Source: JAYZDF01 sp036337945 (lineage in GTDB: Bacteria; Myxococcota; Kuafuiibacteriia; Kuafuiibacteriales; Kuafuiibacteriaceae). Taken from it: a stretch of 64,000 nt of DNA. Of the stretch, positions 53,367 to 61,881 are shown in pieces. How positions within the stretch are numbered: position 1 is the stretch's first letter; every line of letters starts with the position of its first letter. A program made the translations under genes and the position numbers. Under the pieces are notes generated by a model that saw only the letters and a program-made list of their open reading frames with translations, was not told the origin of the DNA and searched no databases. The stretch is from the NCBI GenBank assembly GCA_036337945.1, contig JAYZDF010000045.1, positions 1-64,000 of the forward strand, read 5' to 3'.

Positions 53367-53552
53367 TTATAGGTCAATTCGGATGATACCCTCTTCTTCT
53401 TCGGGCTCCTCGAAGTCATCTCTGCGAATTTCCTCCTCACGTCTCCGCGGTTCGTCAATCTCTATGTGCAGACGGGGTCGGTCGAGGTCCTCTTGACGAC
53501 GGCGCTCTTCTTCGCGTTTCCTGATATCGTCAATGATGTATGCGTCGAGCAC
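53367..53552 (-). CDS. Small highly charged protein, unknown function
   Basis: 61 aa with GTG start at 53552, preceded by GAGGGGAG at suitable spacing; the longer frame from 53627 has no ribosome site. The product begins VLDAYIIDDIRKREEERRRQ and continues with Arg/Glu-rich helix, a basic/acidic middle (RPRLHIEIDEPRRREEE) and the acidic end EEEEGIIRIDL. Short proteins starting LDAYIID.IR.RE are familiar to me from deltaproteobacteria, without function. It lies just upstream of eno. Confidence 0.6.
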   Translation of the reverse strand: MLDAYIIDDIRKREEERRRQEDLDRPRLHIEIDEPRRREEEIRRDDFEEPEEEEGIIRIDL

Positions 53553-53701
53553 CGTCCAACTCCCCTCAGCCCCATTGTCGACCTGACTCGGAAAGAGATG
53601 CAAGTACGCTAGTTTACCCTTACACAAGAATAAATGATGGCCTTCACCCTTTCAATGAGTAAGCTGCCGCGCAAAATCAAGCAATTCACGAAGCTAATTC
53701 A

Positions 53702-54664
53702 TCAATCATAATCAGGATTTTGATCAAAACGGTGCTCTGCTCGAATACTCCGAATCGTACGTGATTTACTTCTCATCACGACCGAATGGGTAATCGCTCC
53801 TCCTCTCAAAAACCGAACGCCCCTCAAAAAACTACCGTTGGTGACGCCAGTTGCTGCAAAGAGAACGTCGCCTCCAGCAAGATCTTGAATTCCATACTTC
53901 CTCGACAGATCGTTTATACCCATGTCTCGGCAGCGTTCCGCCGACTGCGCGTCCTGCGGTACGAGTTTTGCGACCATATCGCCACCGACGCAGCGAAGAG
54001 CGGCAGCAGCAATGACCCCTTCTGGTGCGCCACCGATTCCCATCAATAAATCGACGCCTGCTTCATCCTTACAGGTCGCGATGGCCGCAGAGATGTCTCC
54101 ATCCTGAATCAAACGGATACGGGCACCGGCTTCGCGAATTTCGCGGATTAACTCAATATGCCGTGGACGATCGAGGACGACAACCGTAAGGTCCTCAACA
54201 TAAATTCCTTTGGCATCTGCAACGGCCTCAAGGTTCTGAGTCGGCGTCGCATCAATGTCGATGACATCTTTCCCTGCCGGCCCTACGGCGATTTTGAACA
54301 TATAGGTATCTGGTGCGTGCAGGAACCGCCCGTTTCGGGCCATAGCGATAACAGACAACGCGTTGCCACGTCCTGAGGCACACATGTTTGTTCCCTCAAG
54401 AGGGTCGAGGGCGATATCAACTTCGGGGTCTACTTCTAGCCAACGACCAACTTTTTCCCCAATGAAAAGCATCGGAGCTTCGTCTTTTTCGCCTTCGCCA
54501 ATTACAACGGTTCCACGGATAGCCAGACTTTTGAAAGCCTTTCGCATTGCTTCGACAGCGGCATAATCGGCGCCATGATGATCTCCCCGTCCCATGAGTC
54601 GAGCCGAGGCAAGCGCAGCAGCTTCCGTAACCCGTACCGCTTCCATCGCTAGGTTACGATCCAT
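53702..54664 (-). CDS. glpX: Fructose-1,6-bisphosphatase class II
   Basis: 320 aa, typical for GlpX. Hydrolyses fructose-1,6-bisphosphate in gluconeogenesis. Motifs: EAAALASARLMGRGDHHGAD, TVVIGEGEKDEAPMLFIGE and ALDPLEGTNMCASGRGNA (metal-binding Asp/Glu), GGAPEGVIAAAALRCVGGDM in the C-terminal half. ATG 54664 has AAGGAG 7 nt upstream, and the gene overlaps the YbgC-type thioesterase by 11 nt. Part of the zinc-ribbon-hom-thioesterase-glpX run. Confidence 0.94.
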   Translation of the reverse strand: MDRNLAMEAVRVTEAAALASARLMGRGDHHGADYAAVEAMRKAFKSLAIRGTVVIGEGEKDEAPMLFIGEKVGRWLEVDPEVDIALDPLEGTNMCASGRGNALSVIAMARNGRFLHAPDTYMFKIAVGPAGKDVIDIDATPTQNLEAVADAKGIYVEDLTVVVLDRPRHIELIREIREAGARIRLIQDGDISAAIATCKDEAGVDLLMGIGGAPEGVIAAAALRCVGGDMVAKLVPQDAQSAERCRDMGINDLSRKYGIQDLAGGDVLFAATGVTNGSFLRGVRFLRGGAITHSVVMRSKSRTIRSIRAEHRFDQNPDYD

Positions 54665-55067
54665 TTATCTTCTCCTTGAACCAATGCGGCCACTTTACGA
54701 CCTTTCCAGAGTCATCAACACACGCATGGCGAGTCATCCCGGTACACAGCTCAACATTGTCTGAATCACGAATGATCCGGTAGGACAAAACGATACTACT
54801 ACCACCGATTTTGTCAATTCGAGTCTCGACATGTAATAGATCGTCGTATGTCGCAGACGCATGGTAACGAACGTTCGCTTCAGCCACCGGCATCGCATAA
54901 CCAGACTTCTCGAAGTCAACATAGCTCAAATCCTGCTCTCTAAGGACTTCGGTTCGAGCGGCTTCAAAGTAACGTAGGTAATTCGCGTAATAGACAACAC
55001 CCATCATATCAGTGTCTCCGTAAATCACGCGTAGTGAGTGGTGAAAGACTTTGGACATTTTCGTCAT
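54654..55067 (-). CDS. ybgC: YbgC/FadM-type acyl-CoA thioesterase
   Basis: 137 aa hot-dog fold protein. The signature FHHSLRVIYGDTDMMGVVYY followed by ANYLRYFEAARTEVLRE carries the catalytic Asp of the 4-hydroxybenzoyl-CoA thioesterase family; the C-terminal strands VETRIDKIGGSSIVLSYRII complete the domain. YbgC members hydrolyse acyl-CoA and are usually linked to Tol-Pal; no tol genes are here. ATG 55067 overlaps the hom stop (ATGA). Confidence 0.87.
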   Translation of the reverse strand: MTKMSKVFHHSLRVIYGDTDMMGVVYYANYLRYFEAARTEVLREQDLSYVDFEKSGYAMPVAEANVRYHASATYDDLLHVETRIDKIGGSSIVLSYRIIRDSDNVELCTGMTRHACVDDSGKVVKWPHWFKEKINGS

Positions 55068-56374
55068 CCACCAACGAGACGCATAGCTCGCGTAGGATTG
55101 TGTGTCGTCGCGAGTTGATCGATTCTCTGAATCGCAGCAGAGAGAGCACCCGCTCGAACAGAGTGTGTCAATGCAACGATCGGTACACTTTCACTACCGG
55201 CATCGTGGGCAATCTCTTGATCAACAATCCGAAGAGAAATACCTTCTTCTCCGAGAATCGAAGCAATTTTACCCAAGACTCCTGGTTCATCTTTCACACT
55301 AAACCTTAAATAATAACCGCTCTCTACATCGTCGATGGCGGAGATATTGCCCGGTTTCATCTGTGCATCTTGCATCGCAAGGTGAGGAACTCGACCCGCG
55401 GCCTGACTTCTAATAGTACGCGCCATATCAAGAATATCAGCTAACACAGCGCTCCCGGTTGGAAGCTGCCCTGCTCCCTGACCGTAAAACATAGAAACTC
55501 CCAAAGCTTCTGATTCGACCAATACTGCATTATAGACATCGTTTACATGAGCAAGCATTGAGTCATTCGACACCCAGGCGGGAAAGACACCCACAGAAAT
55601 ATTGTCGAGCTGCCTTTCGCCGACTGCCAGGGGCTTGATGGTGTAGCCGTATTTACTGGCAAGAGCGATATCGACCTGATCAACCTGCTCGATTCCTTCA
55701 ACCGAGACATCGCGCTCATGAACAACACAACGAAAGGCGAGCGTTGACAAGATAGACAACTTCTGTGCGGCGTCATGCCCACCTACATCCGCCGTGGGGT
55801 CCGCTTCAGCGTAGCCGAGTTCCATAGCCTTCTTTAGAGTTGCATCGTAATCTGCCCCTGAGTTCGTCATGGCGGACAAAATAAAATTAGTCGTTCCGTT
55901 AACGATGCCCTGTATCCTTATAATTCGTTCAGAGCTAAGCGACTCGCGTAAAGCTCTGATGATTGGGATACCGCCACCGACTGCCCCCTCATAGAAGACA
56001 TCAACGCCGTACTCGCTGGCCAAAGCAAAGATCTCAGCACCTCGACTCGCTAACAGAGCTTTGTTCGCAGTTACGATATGCTTCTTTTCTCTGATTGCTT
56101 TCAAAATGAGCTCACCAGCGGTGTCAACACCACCAATCAACTCGACAATAATTGAAATTTCAGGATCGTTGATAATCGTCATCGGGTCGTCTGTTAGAGC
56201 AATTGAAGACAGTGACTTATCGCGCTCCTTACCCAAGTCGCTAACAGCGACGCGACGAATCTCAAGTTGCGCTCCCAGCTGAGCCTGAATCGTTGAAAGA
56301 TTTGAGTCGAGTACTCGAGCAACACCGCTACCGACAGTGCCACCACCGAGAATACCTATTGATATTTTATTCAT
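55064..56374 (-). CDS. hom: Homoserine dehydrogenase
   Basis: 436 aa from ATG 56374 with AAGAAGG upstream; the longer frame from 56461 lies mostly in the zinc-ribbon gene and is not used. Reduces aspartate semialdehyde to homoserine (Thr/Met branch). Domains: NAD(P)-binding IGILGGGTVGSGVARVL, substrate part GGGIPIIRALRES, GIVNGTTNFILSAM, GYAEADPTADVGGHDAAQKL, and C-terminal ACT domain (YLRFSVKDEPGVLGKIASIL) for allosteric amino-acid control. 14 nt after the zinc-ribbon gene. Confidence 0.96.
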   Translation of the reverse strand: MNKISIGILGGGTVGSGVARVLDSNLSTIQAQLGAQLEIRRVAVSDLGKERDKSLSSIALTDDPMTIINDPEISIIVELIGGVDTAGELILKAIREKKHIVTANKALLASRGAEIFALASEYGVDVFYEGAVGGGIPIIRALRESLSSERIIRIQGIVNGTTNFILSAMTNSGADYDATLKKAMELGYAEADPTADVGGHDAAQKLSILSTLAFRCVVHERDVSVEGIEQVDQVDIALASKYGYTIKPLAVGERQLDNISVGVFPAWVSNDSMLAHVNDVYNAVLVESEALGVSMFYGQGAGQLPTGSAVLADILDMARTIRSQAAGRVPHLAMQDAQMKPGNISAIDDVESGYYLRFSVKDEPGVLGKIASILGEEGISLRIVDQEIAHDAGSESVPIVALTHSVRAGALSAAIQRIDQLATTHNPTRAMRLVGG

Positions 56375-56388
56375 TGGAACCTTCTTGT

Positions 56389-57042
56389 TTAGAGCACCGG
56401 AGTACCGCAATTCTGACATGCGGGCGACCCCGAAGGCACCGTATAACCACATAATTTGCAACGGTGTACTAACTTGGATGTTGCTCGACGCTTGCTCGCC
56501 CTGACTTTCCCTGAATCCTTAGGCTCTCCAACTCTCTTTCTCTTGGGGTTTCGTACTCCGCAGTGGTCGCAAAATATAGAAGCGCGAAAGTCTGAGTTTT
56601 TTCCACAATTGATGCATCTCTCTAGACTTATCGGTTTTGGTAGAGCTTCAAGTTGTGGTTCCGTGCGCACACGCTCAGGAGGAGGCTCGGAGACCAAATC
56701 AGTGAGTTCGAGCAGAATCTCGTCTGCATCGCTTACGGACCTTTCTCCGATAAAAGCGTCCGTGGAAAGTCGAGGAAAGTCTTGCCCCGCATGTGTCGCT
56801 TCCTCTGTAAAGTCAGACGAGGGGGCAATCTGCTCGTCTATTGGTTTTAAAGTCGACCGTCTCCGATTGGCCACAGAGGGGGCGACATTGGTGACCAAAT
56901 CACCTCCGACTGATTGCTTGACGAACGGACCACCAGAGTCACGGGTTTCCACTGAATCGGCCCTGAGGTTTTGGTGCGCTCCGCAGTTTTGACAGATTGC
57001 GTCCTGTATAGTGGACGAGCCGCACTCTGTGCAAACAGCCAT
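56389..57042 (-). CDS. Protein with three zinc ribbons, unknown function
   Basis: About 217 aa from ATG 57042 (a longer frame starts seven codons upstream at a weak codon). Zinc-ribbon pairs at the N-terminus (CTECGSSTIQDAICQNCG), near residue 140 (CINCGKNSDFRASIFCDHCG) and at the C-terminus (CKLCGYTVPSGSPACQNCG); the stretches between are polar and probably disordered, with a basic RKRVGEPKDSGKVRASKRR patch after ribbon two. Such proteins act as adaptors for nucleic acids or protein partners. It precedes hom by 14 nt. Function unknown. Confidence 0.7.
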   Translation of the reverse strand: MAVCTECGSSTIQDAICQNCGAHQNLRADSVETRDSGGPFVKQSVGGDLVTNVAPSVANRRRSTLKPIDEQIAPSSDFTEEATHAGQDFPRLSTDAFIGERSVSDADEILLELTDLVSEPPPERVRTEPQLEALPKPISLERCINCGKNSDFRASIFCDHCGVRNPKRKRVGEPKDSGKVRASKRRATSKLVHRCKLCGYTVPSGSPACQNCGTPVL

Positions 57043-57144
57043 GTTGAGTATGCTACCATCCAACGGCCAAGATGTGATAGAGACGCTGAGAGATTTCTAG
57101 AAGACTAGACCTTCTCGAAAGTACCAGGAGACTGTCGAAGAATT

Positions 57145-57813
57145 ATGAACGGACTTATCATCGATATTCATGATGTCATCGTCGACACAAGTGCGGTGCG
57201 TGCTCAAGCTTGGCGAGAGGCCTGTGAGTTCCACGGATTTGAAATATCACTCGATTCAGTTCGTGAGCACCTGATTCAGCCTTCAAATATCGCACTCATC
57301 AATACGATAGGTATTGGTATCAGTAGTCCCGACGGCAAAAAAATATACGAGCGATACTTAGATTTACTAATCCGACGTTTCATTGGCCGCGTTATCCCCC
57401 CACTTGGGATTGATAGCTTTCTCAAAGTCCTGAAGAATGTAGCAATGGTTAGACAAGTCGGATTAATAAACGAAGATCCGACAAATCATCTCATGAGATA
57501 CTTACGCGCCGCGAAAGCAGAATTCCTTTTTCAAGAGCTTCCTCAGGAAGAACAGAATAGCGGACTCTATTCGTTCCGAGAAGGTCTCCATTCAGCACTT
57601 GAACGGATGAGTATGTCAGCGCAAAGTTCAGTACTCATCACGGCGAATCCAGAAAGGGCGCAGGCCGCACGGCAGCTAAATTTACCTGTCGTAATCGTCG
57701 GGGAGCAACAATTAAGAGAAAGCAGTGCTGGAGTCGCGGTGAGAAGCTATCGCTCTACAAAAGAGCTCAGCGAGCGGTTTTACGAAGAGATAGCACCTCT
57801 TCTAGCCCAATGA
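57145..57813 (+). CDS. HAD-superfamily-like protein with degenerate motifs
   Basis: 222 aa. The start MNGLIIDIHDVIVDTSAVRAQ has the shape of HAD motif I (hhDxDGT), but the second Asp is His9 and GT is replaced by VI. The cap-like helical part FEISLDSVREHLIQPSNIAL and the C-terminal VLITANPERAQAARQLNLPVVIVG recall phosphoglycolate-phosphatase-like HADs, with motif IV Asp residues lacking and motif II Ser/Thr read as Asn (VGLINEDP). Phosphatase activity is unlikely. ATG 57145, AGGAGA upstream at long distance. Convergent with greA, ends 9 nt from its stop. Confidence 0.7.
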   Translation: MNGLIIDIHDVIVDTSAVRAQAWREACEFHGFEISLDSVREHLIQPSNIALINTIGIGISSPDGKKIYERYLDLLIRRFIGRVIPPLGIDSFLKVLKNVAMVRQVGLINEDPTNHLMRYLRAAKAEFLFQELPQEEQNSGLYSFREGLHSALERMSMSAQSSVLITANPERAQAARQLNLPVVIVGEQQLRESSAGVAVRSYRSTKELSERFYEEIAPLLAQ

Positions 57814-57822
57814 GCTATAGCC

Positions 57823-58311
57823 TTATTCCCAAGAGCGATATTCAACCGCAAGAATCTCGAACTCTCTGGTTCCACCGCGCGGGGACTTTACTTCGATACC
57901 GTCACCCTCAGTCTTTCCGATCATTGCTCGTGCCATCGGCGCGGTAACCGAAATTTTGTTCACTTTAATATCAGCTTCGTCCAGCCCAACAATCTGATAC
58001 GTAACCTCTTTTTCAGTTTCCGCATCGATCAAAGTGACATGCGCTCCAAAAACCACTTTCTCGCCTTCATATTTAGCGGGATCAATAACGTCTGCAAGAA
58101 CCAGTTTAGACTCAAGCTCTAAAATTCGCCCTTCAATAAAGCCCTGTTTATCCTTAGCGGCGTGATATTCGGCATTTTCACTTAGGTCACCGTGAGCCCG
58201 TGCAACCTCAATTTCATGAGAAATCTTAGGTCTCTCGACAGACTTGAGGTGTTTTAATTCTTCCTTTAATTTTCGGTGACCAATCACGGTCATAGGTACT
58301 CGATCTGACAA
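57823..58311 (-). CDS. greA: Transcription elongation factor GreA
   Basis: 162 aa. Rescues backtracked RNA polymerase by stimulating transcript cleavage. N-terminal coiled coil KLKEELKHLKSVERPKISHE with the acidic tip motif ARAHGDLSENAEYHAAKDKQ and C-terminal FKBP-like domain with TYQIVGLDEADIKVNKISV and SPRGGTREFEILAVEY. TTG start at 58311 gives the family N-terminus (SDRVPMTVIG) and lies close behind AGGA; ATG six codons on is less compatible with family length. 11 nt after carB, a pairing known in many proteobacteria. Confidence 0.95.
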   Translation of the reverse strand: MSDRVPMTVIGHRKLKEELKHLKSVERPKISHEIEVARAHGDLSENAEYHAAKDKQGFIEGRILELESKLVLADVIDPAKYEGEKVVFGAHVTLIDAETEKEVTYQIVGLDEADIKVNKISVTAPMARAMIGKTEGDGIEVKSPRGGTREFEILAVEYRSWE

Positions 58312-58322
58312 TGTTCCTGTCC

Positions 58323-61300
58323 TTACTTTGACGATTCGTCAAAATCTTGCAACGCAATGGGACGTAGTTCGCCTTTGATCGTTGCCTCTATCGCACCTGT
58401 TGCAGCAGCAGCAGCAGCAGCGGTCGTAAAATATGGGATACCAGCTAGGAGTGTTTTTCGACGTATCGAATACGAATCTTTGACGGCTTGATTTCCGAGC
58501 GTCGTATTGAATACCAGAGCAATTTCGTCATTCACAATGGCATCCACGACATGCGGACGGCCATCAGCTACTTTATTCACATGGGTCACGTCGACACCAT
58601 GCTTCCTGAAGAACTCGGCAGTACCCGTTGTCGCCATGATACGGAATCCAAGCTCAACAAGACGTTTAGCCAAAGGAGCACATTTCTCTTTGTCATGATC
58701 CGCGACAGAAAAGAAGATTGTTCCTTTCGTCGGGAGTTCCATTCCACCGGCAGTTGTTGCTTTGGCAAAAGCTTTGTCGAACTCAAAGTCCACACCCATA
58801 ACTTCGCCGGTAGATTTCATTTCCGGTCCCAAGATGGTGTCGGTGTTCGGGAACTTCACAAACGGGAAAACAGATTCTTTCACGTAGACACCCCGTGGTT
58901 TGGGGTCCTCAGTGATGCCCAACTCTTTTAGGGTTCGTCCTGCCATCACTTTTGCGGCTACCTTGGCGAGTGGAATACCCGTCGCCTTCGACAAGAATGG
59001 AACAGTTCGAGAGGCTCGAGGATTGACTTCAATGATGTAGATCTCGTCGTTCTTGATCGCGAACTGAACATTCATCAGACCGACGACACCGAGTTCCAAA
59101 GCCATAAGTCGAGTCTGACGATTAACTTCGGCAATGATGGGCTCAGAAATCGAGTGCGGTGGCGTTGCCATACCGCTGTCGCCGGAGTGCACACCCGCTT
59201 CTTCGATGTGTTCAAGAACACCACCAATAATGACGTCGGTTCCGTCACTCACAGCGTCAACATCCAACTCAACAGCTGAGCTCAGGTATTGATCAATGAG
59301 TACCGGACGTGACTCGATATCGGGTGTCACCTCAAGAGCGTGCGCCATATAAGCTCGGACAGCTCGTTCATCGTTACAAATTTCCATCGCTCTGCCGCCG
59401 AGGACGTAACTTGGACGGAGGATAACAGGATATCCAATTTCGTTTGCCTTCTTGACACCTTCATCAACAGTTCGAACGGTAGCATTCGCTGGTTGCTTCA
59501 AGCCTAGTTTAGTGACCAATTCCGCAAAACGTTCACGGTCTTCGGCGCGGTCAATGGCATCAGGCGTCGTGCCCAGGATTGGAACACCGATTTCTTCCAG
59601 TTGAGTCGACAACTTGAGCGGTGTTTGACCCCCATATTGAACAACAACACCTTTCGGCTTTTCAAGCTCAACAATTCGAGAAACGTCTTCCAAGGTCAGT
59701 GGCTCGAAATATAGCCGGTCCGCTGTATCATAGTCCGTCGATACAGTCTCGGGATTGCAGTTCACCATGACTGTCTCGTAGCCTTCCTCTGCCAACGCCC
59801 AGACGGCATGCACACAGCAATAATCGAATTCAATCCCTTGTCCGATTCGATTGGGACCGCCACCAAGAATAATGACTTTCTCTCGATCGGAAACTCGGCT
59901 TTCATCTTCCTCTTCGTAGGAAGAATACATGTACGGTGTGTCGGCTCTGAACTCGCCTGCGCAGGTGTCAACGCGTTTCATGACGGACTTGACGCCAAGT
60001 TTGTTCCGCAACTCGCGAATATCACCTTCATTGCAGTCTCGAAGCTCAGCTAAGCGACGGTCAGAAAGTCCTGACTGCTTCGCTTCCATCATAAACTCAT
60101 AACTGAGGTCAGTGGCTTCTGAGACTCGTTTCTCCATTGCTACGATTGAGTTGATATTGCTGACGAACCAAGGGTCAATTTTCGTGAGATTGAAGACATC
60201 TTCTTCAGTCATTCCCTTTCGCAAAGCTTCAGCAACAGCCCATAAGCGTTCCGGTCCCGGCTGAAGCATGAGTTCGCGCAATAATTGCAATTCGGCTTCT
60301 TCTGTGAGGTCGTCAGGAAAGTTTTCGCCAGAAGCTTTTGAAATGGCGGCTTTCTCAAGACCATATGTGCCAATTTCAAGGGACCGCAATGCCTTCCCAA
60401 ACGACTCCATAAAAGTCCGTCCGATCGACATGACTTCGCCAACCGATTTCATTTGCGTGGTGAGCTGACGATCTGAGCCTGGAAATTTCTCAAAGGCAAA
60501 ACGAGGCACTTTAGTAACTACGTAATCAATCGAGGGCTCGAAGCTTGCAGGGGTAGATTTTGTGATGTCATTGAGAAGTTCATCTAACGTATATCCAACC
60601 GCAAGTTTGGCAGCGATTTTTGCGATAGCAAACCCCGTAGCTTTTGATGCCAATGCTGATGACCTTGAAACTCGTGGGTTCATTTCAATGACGATAAGAC
60701 GGCCATTTTCTGGATTGACCGAGAACTGAATATTGCAGCCACCCGTGTCGACACCAATCGCTCGAATAATTTTTAGAGCTGCATCGCGCATCTGTTGATA
60801 TTCTTTATCAGTCAGAGTTTGCGACGGCGCGACAGTCACCGAATCACCGGTGTGTATCCCCATTGGGTCGAGGTTCTCAATTGAGCAAATGATCACGACG
60901 TTATCATTCTGATCTCGCATCACTTCGAGTTCGAACTCTTTCCAACCCAGACATGAAGCTTCTAAGAGCGTTTCCGTAGTGGGAGAAACGGCCAAAGCCC
61001 AACTGACATACTGCTCAAACTCGTCCTTGTTATAAGCAATGTTCCCACCGGTGCCACCCATGGTGAAAGAAGGACGAATAATAACCGGGTAACCCAATTC
61101 AGGTTGAATCGCCCACGCTTCTTCCATGGTATGAACTACTCCGGAAGCTGGGGCATCTAAGCCAATTTCTTTGATGACTTCGCGGAAGAGTTGTCGATCT
61201 TCGGCCTTATGAATCGCCTCAGGCCGAGCGCCAATCATCTCAACCCCGTGTTTCTCGAGAAAGCCACTCTCATAAAGTGCGATGGCGCAATTGAGAGCGG

Positions 61301-61580
61301 TTTGTCCGCCCAGCGTTGGCAGCAGCGCATCAGGACGTTCCTTTTCAATGATTTTTTCAACCATCTTAGGAACGATCGGCTCGATGTAGGTTCGATGAGC
61401 CAGATCTGGATCCGTCATGATTGTAGCTGGGTTCGAATTCACAAGAATAACTTCAAACCCCTCTTCTCGAAGCGCTTTTACAGCTTGGGTCCCGGAGTAG
61501 TCGAACTCACAGGCTTGCCCGATAACGATGGGCCCTGAGCCCAAAAGCATAATTTTTTTGATGTCTGTTCTTTTCGGCAA
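58323..61580 (-). CDS. carB: Carbamoyl-phosphate synthase large subunit
   Basis: 1085 aa, complete. TTG start at 61580 gives the invariant MPKRTDIKKIMLLGSGPIVI, behind GAGGGA. Two ATP-grasp halves: residues 1 to about 550 (GQACEFDYSGTQAVKAL, LPTLGGQTALNCAIAL, RPSFTMGGTGGNIAYN) and about 555-935 (ILGGGPNRIGQGIEFDYCC, VVVQYGGQTPLKLSTQLEE, RPSYVLGGRAMEICND), then the allosteric MGS-like domain (LGFRIMATTGTAEFFRK) controlled by UMP/ornithine in other species. An Ala-rich run near the C-terminus is encoded by GCA/GCC/GCT-type triplets. Its partner carA is 36 kb away in the pyr operon; carB is followed by greA. Confidence 0.97.
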   Translation of the reverse strand: MPKRTDIKKIMLLGSGPIVIGQACEFDYSGTQAVKALREEGFEVILVNSNPATIMTDPDLAHRTYIEPIVPKMVEKIIEKERPDALLPTLGGQTALNCAIALYESGFLEKHGVEMIGARPEAIHKAEDRQLFREVIKEIGLDAPASGVVHTMEEAWAIQPELGYPVIIRPSFTMGGTGGNIAYNKDEFEQYVSWALAVSPTTETLLEASCLGWKEFELEVMRDQNDNVVIICSIENLDPMGIHTGDSVTVAPSQTLTDKEYQQMRDAALKIIRAIGVDTGGCNIQFSVNPENGRLIVIEMNPRVSRSSALASKATGFAIAKIAAKLAVGYTLDELLNDITKSTPASFEPSIDYVVTKVPRFAFEKFPGSDRQLTTQMKSVGEVMSIGRTFMESFGKALRSLEIGTYGLEKAAISKASGENFPDDLTEEAELQLLRELMLQPGPERLWAVAEALRKGMTEEDVFNLTKIDPWFVSNINSIVAMEKRVSEATDLSYEFMMEAKQSGLSDRRLAELRDCNEGDIRELRNKLGVKSVMKRVDTCAGEFRADTPYMYSSYEEEDESRVSDREKVIILGGGPNRIGQGIEFDYCCVHAVWALAEEGYETVMVNCNPETVSTDYDTADRLYFEPLTLEDVSRIVELEKPKGVVVQYGGQTPLKLSTQLEEIGVPILGTTPDAIDRAEDRERFAELVTKLGLKQPANATVRTVDEGVKKANEIGYPVILRPSYVLGGRAMEICNDERAVRAYMAHALEVTPDIESRPVLIDQYLSSAVELDVDAVSDGTDVIIGGVLEHIEEAGVHSGDSGMATPPHSISEPIIAEVNRQTRLMALELGVVGLMNVQFAIKNDEIYIIEVNPRASRTVPFLSKATGIPLAKVAAKVMAGRTLKELGITEDPKPRGVYVKESVFPFVKFPNTDTILGPEMKSTGEVMGVDFEFDKAFAKATTAGGMELPTKGTIFFSVADHDKEKCAPLAKRLVELGFRIMATTGTAEFFRKHGVDVTHVNKVADGRPHVVDAIVNDEIALVFNTTLGNQAVKDSYSIRRKTLLAGIPYFTTAAAAAAATGAIEATIKGELRPIALQDFDESSK

Positions 61581-61581
61581 C

Positions 61582-61623
61582 CTAAGTCCCTCTGCGCGCA
61601 GGTATGGAGCGAATCATTTCCAT
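61582..61623 (-). CDS. Possible 13-codon leader peptide upstream of carB
   Basis: ATG at 61621-61623 opens MEMIRSIPARRGT, ending with TAG one nucleotide before the carB TTG; the carB ribosome site (GAGGGA) lies inside it. The same frame is open for some 20 codons further upstream (with TTG as a possible earlier start). Three Arg among 13 residues would suit arginine-sensing, and carB product feeds arginine synthesis, but no attenuator hairpin is visible downstream. It may be chance. Confidence 0.25.
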   Translation of the reverse strand: MEMIRSIPARRGT

Positions 61624-61833
61624 AACTTGCTCGGTACTGGAGCTACCCTTCAGAAGAGATGGGGTCAACCGAAAGAGAAGAGATTACGTTACCAACCCAA
61701 AAATCTCTTTGGCCAGCCACGAGAACCAAAAGCAACCAGACGCTGAAACGTTCGAGGACTGGGAGCCAGTCTACAAAAAAACGAGTAAATTCAGCAAACT
61801 AGAAGGAGCTGTTCAAGCTAGCCATTTTTGAAG

Positions 61834-61867
61834 GAAAAATGAGATAGCGCGCCTCCAAAAGGCGCGC
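61834..61867 (-). terminator. Rho-independent terminator of hppA
   Basis: On the minus strand a 7-bp GC stem (GCGCGCC/GGCGCGC, plus positions 61847-61853 and 61861-61867) with a 7-nt loop is followed, after seven nucleotides, by TTTTT. It lies 15 nt past the hppA stop. A strong hairpin with a slightly displaced T-tract. Confidence 0.75.
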
Positions 61868-61881
61868 CAAGAGTGAGTTCT

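Larger units (their letters stand above)
61581..61881. other. 301-nt intergenic region upstream of carB
   Basis: Longest gene-free stretch. From the hppA side it holds the hppA terminator (61834-61867); a perfect 6-bp inverted repeat GACTGG-GAG-CCAGTC (61757-61771) of unknown role, preceded on the minus strand by seven T residues; and, directly before carB, a short open frame ending 1 nt before its start codon. carB promoter elements must lie here, but I see no clear -35/-10 pair. Frames antisense to carB here are not credible. Confidence 0.6.

Noticed and set aside
58402..58420. GCA triplet repeat (microsatellite-like)
   Set aside because: It lies in frame within carB and encodes an Ala-rich run near the C-terminus; no evidence for a mobile or regulatory repeat.
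61757..61771. Inverted repeat GACTGG-GAG-CCAGTC as a terminator
   Set aside because: On the minus strand the T-run comes before the hairpin rather than after it, so it does not fit a terminator; kept only as an unexplained repeat.
61528..61831. Plus-strand open frames antisense to the start of carB and its upstream region
   Set aside because: No ribosome site, odd composition, and overlap with the well-supported carB start.
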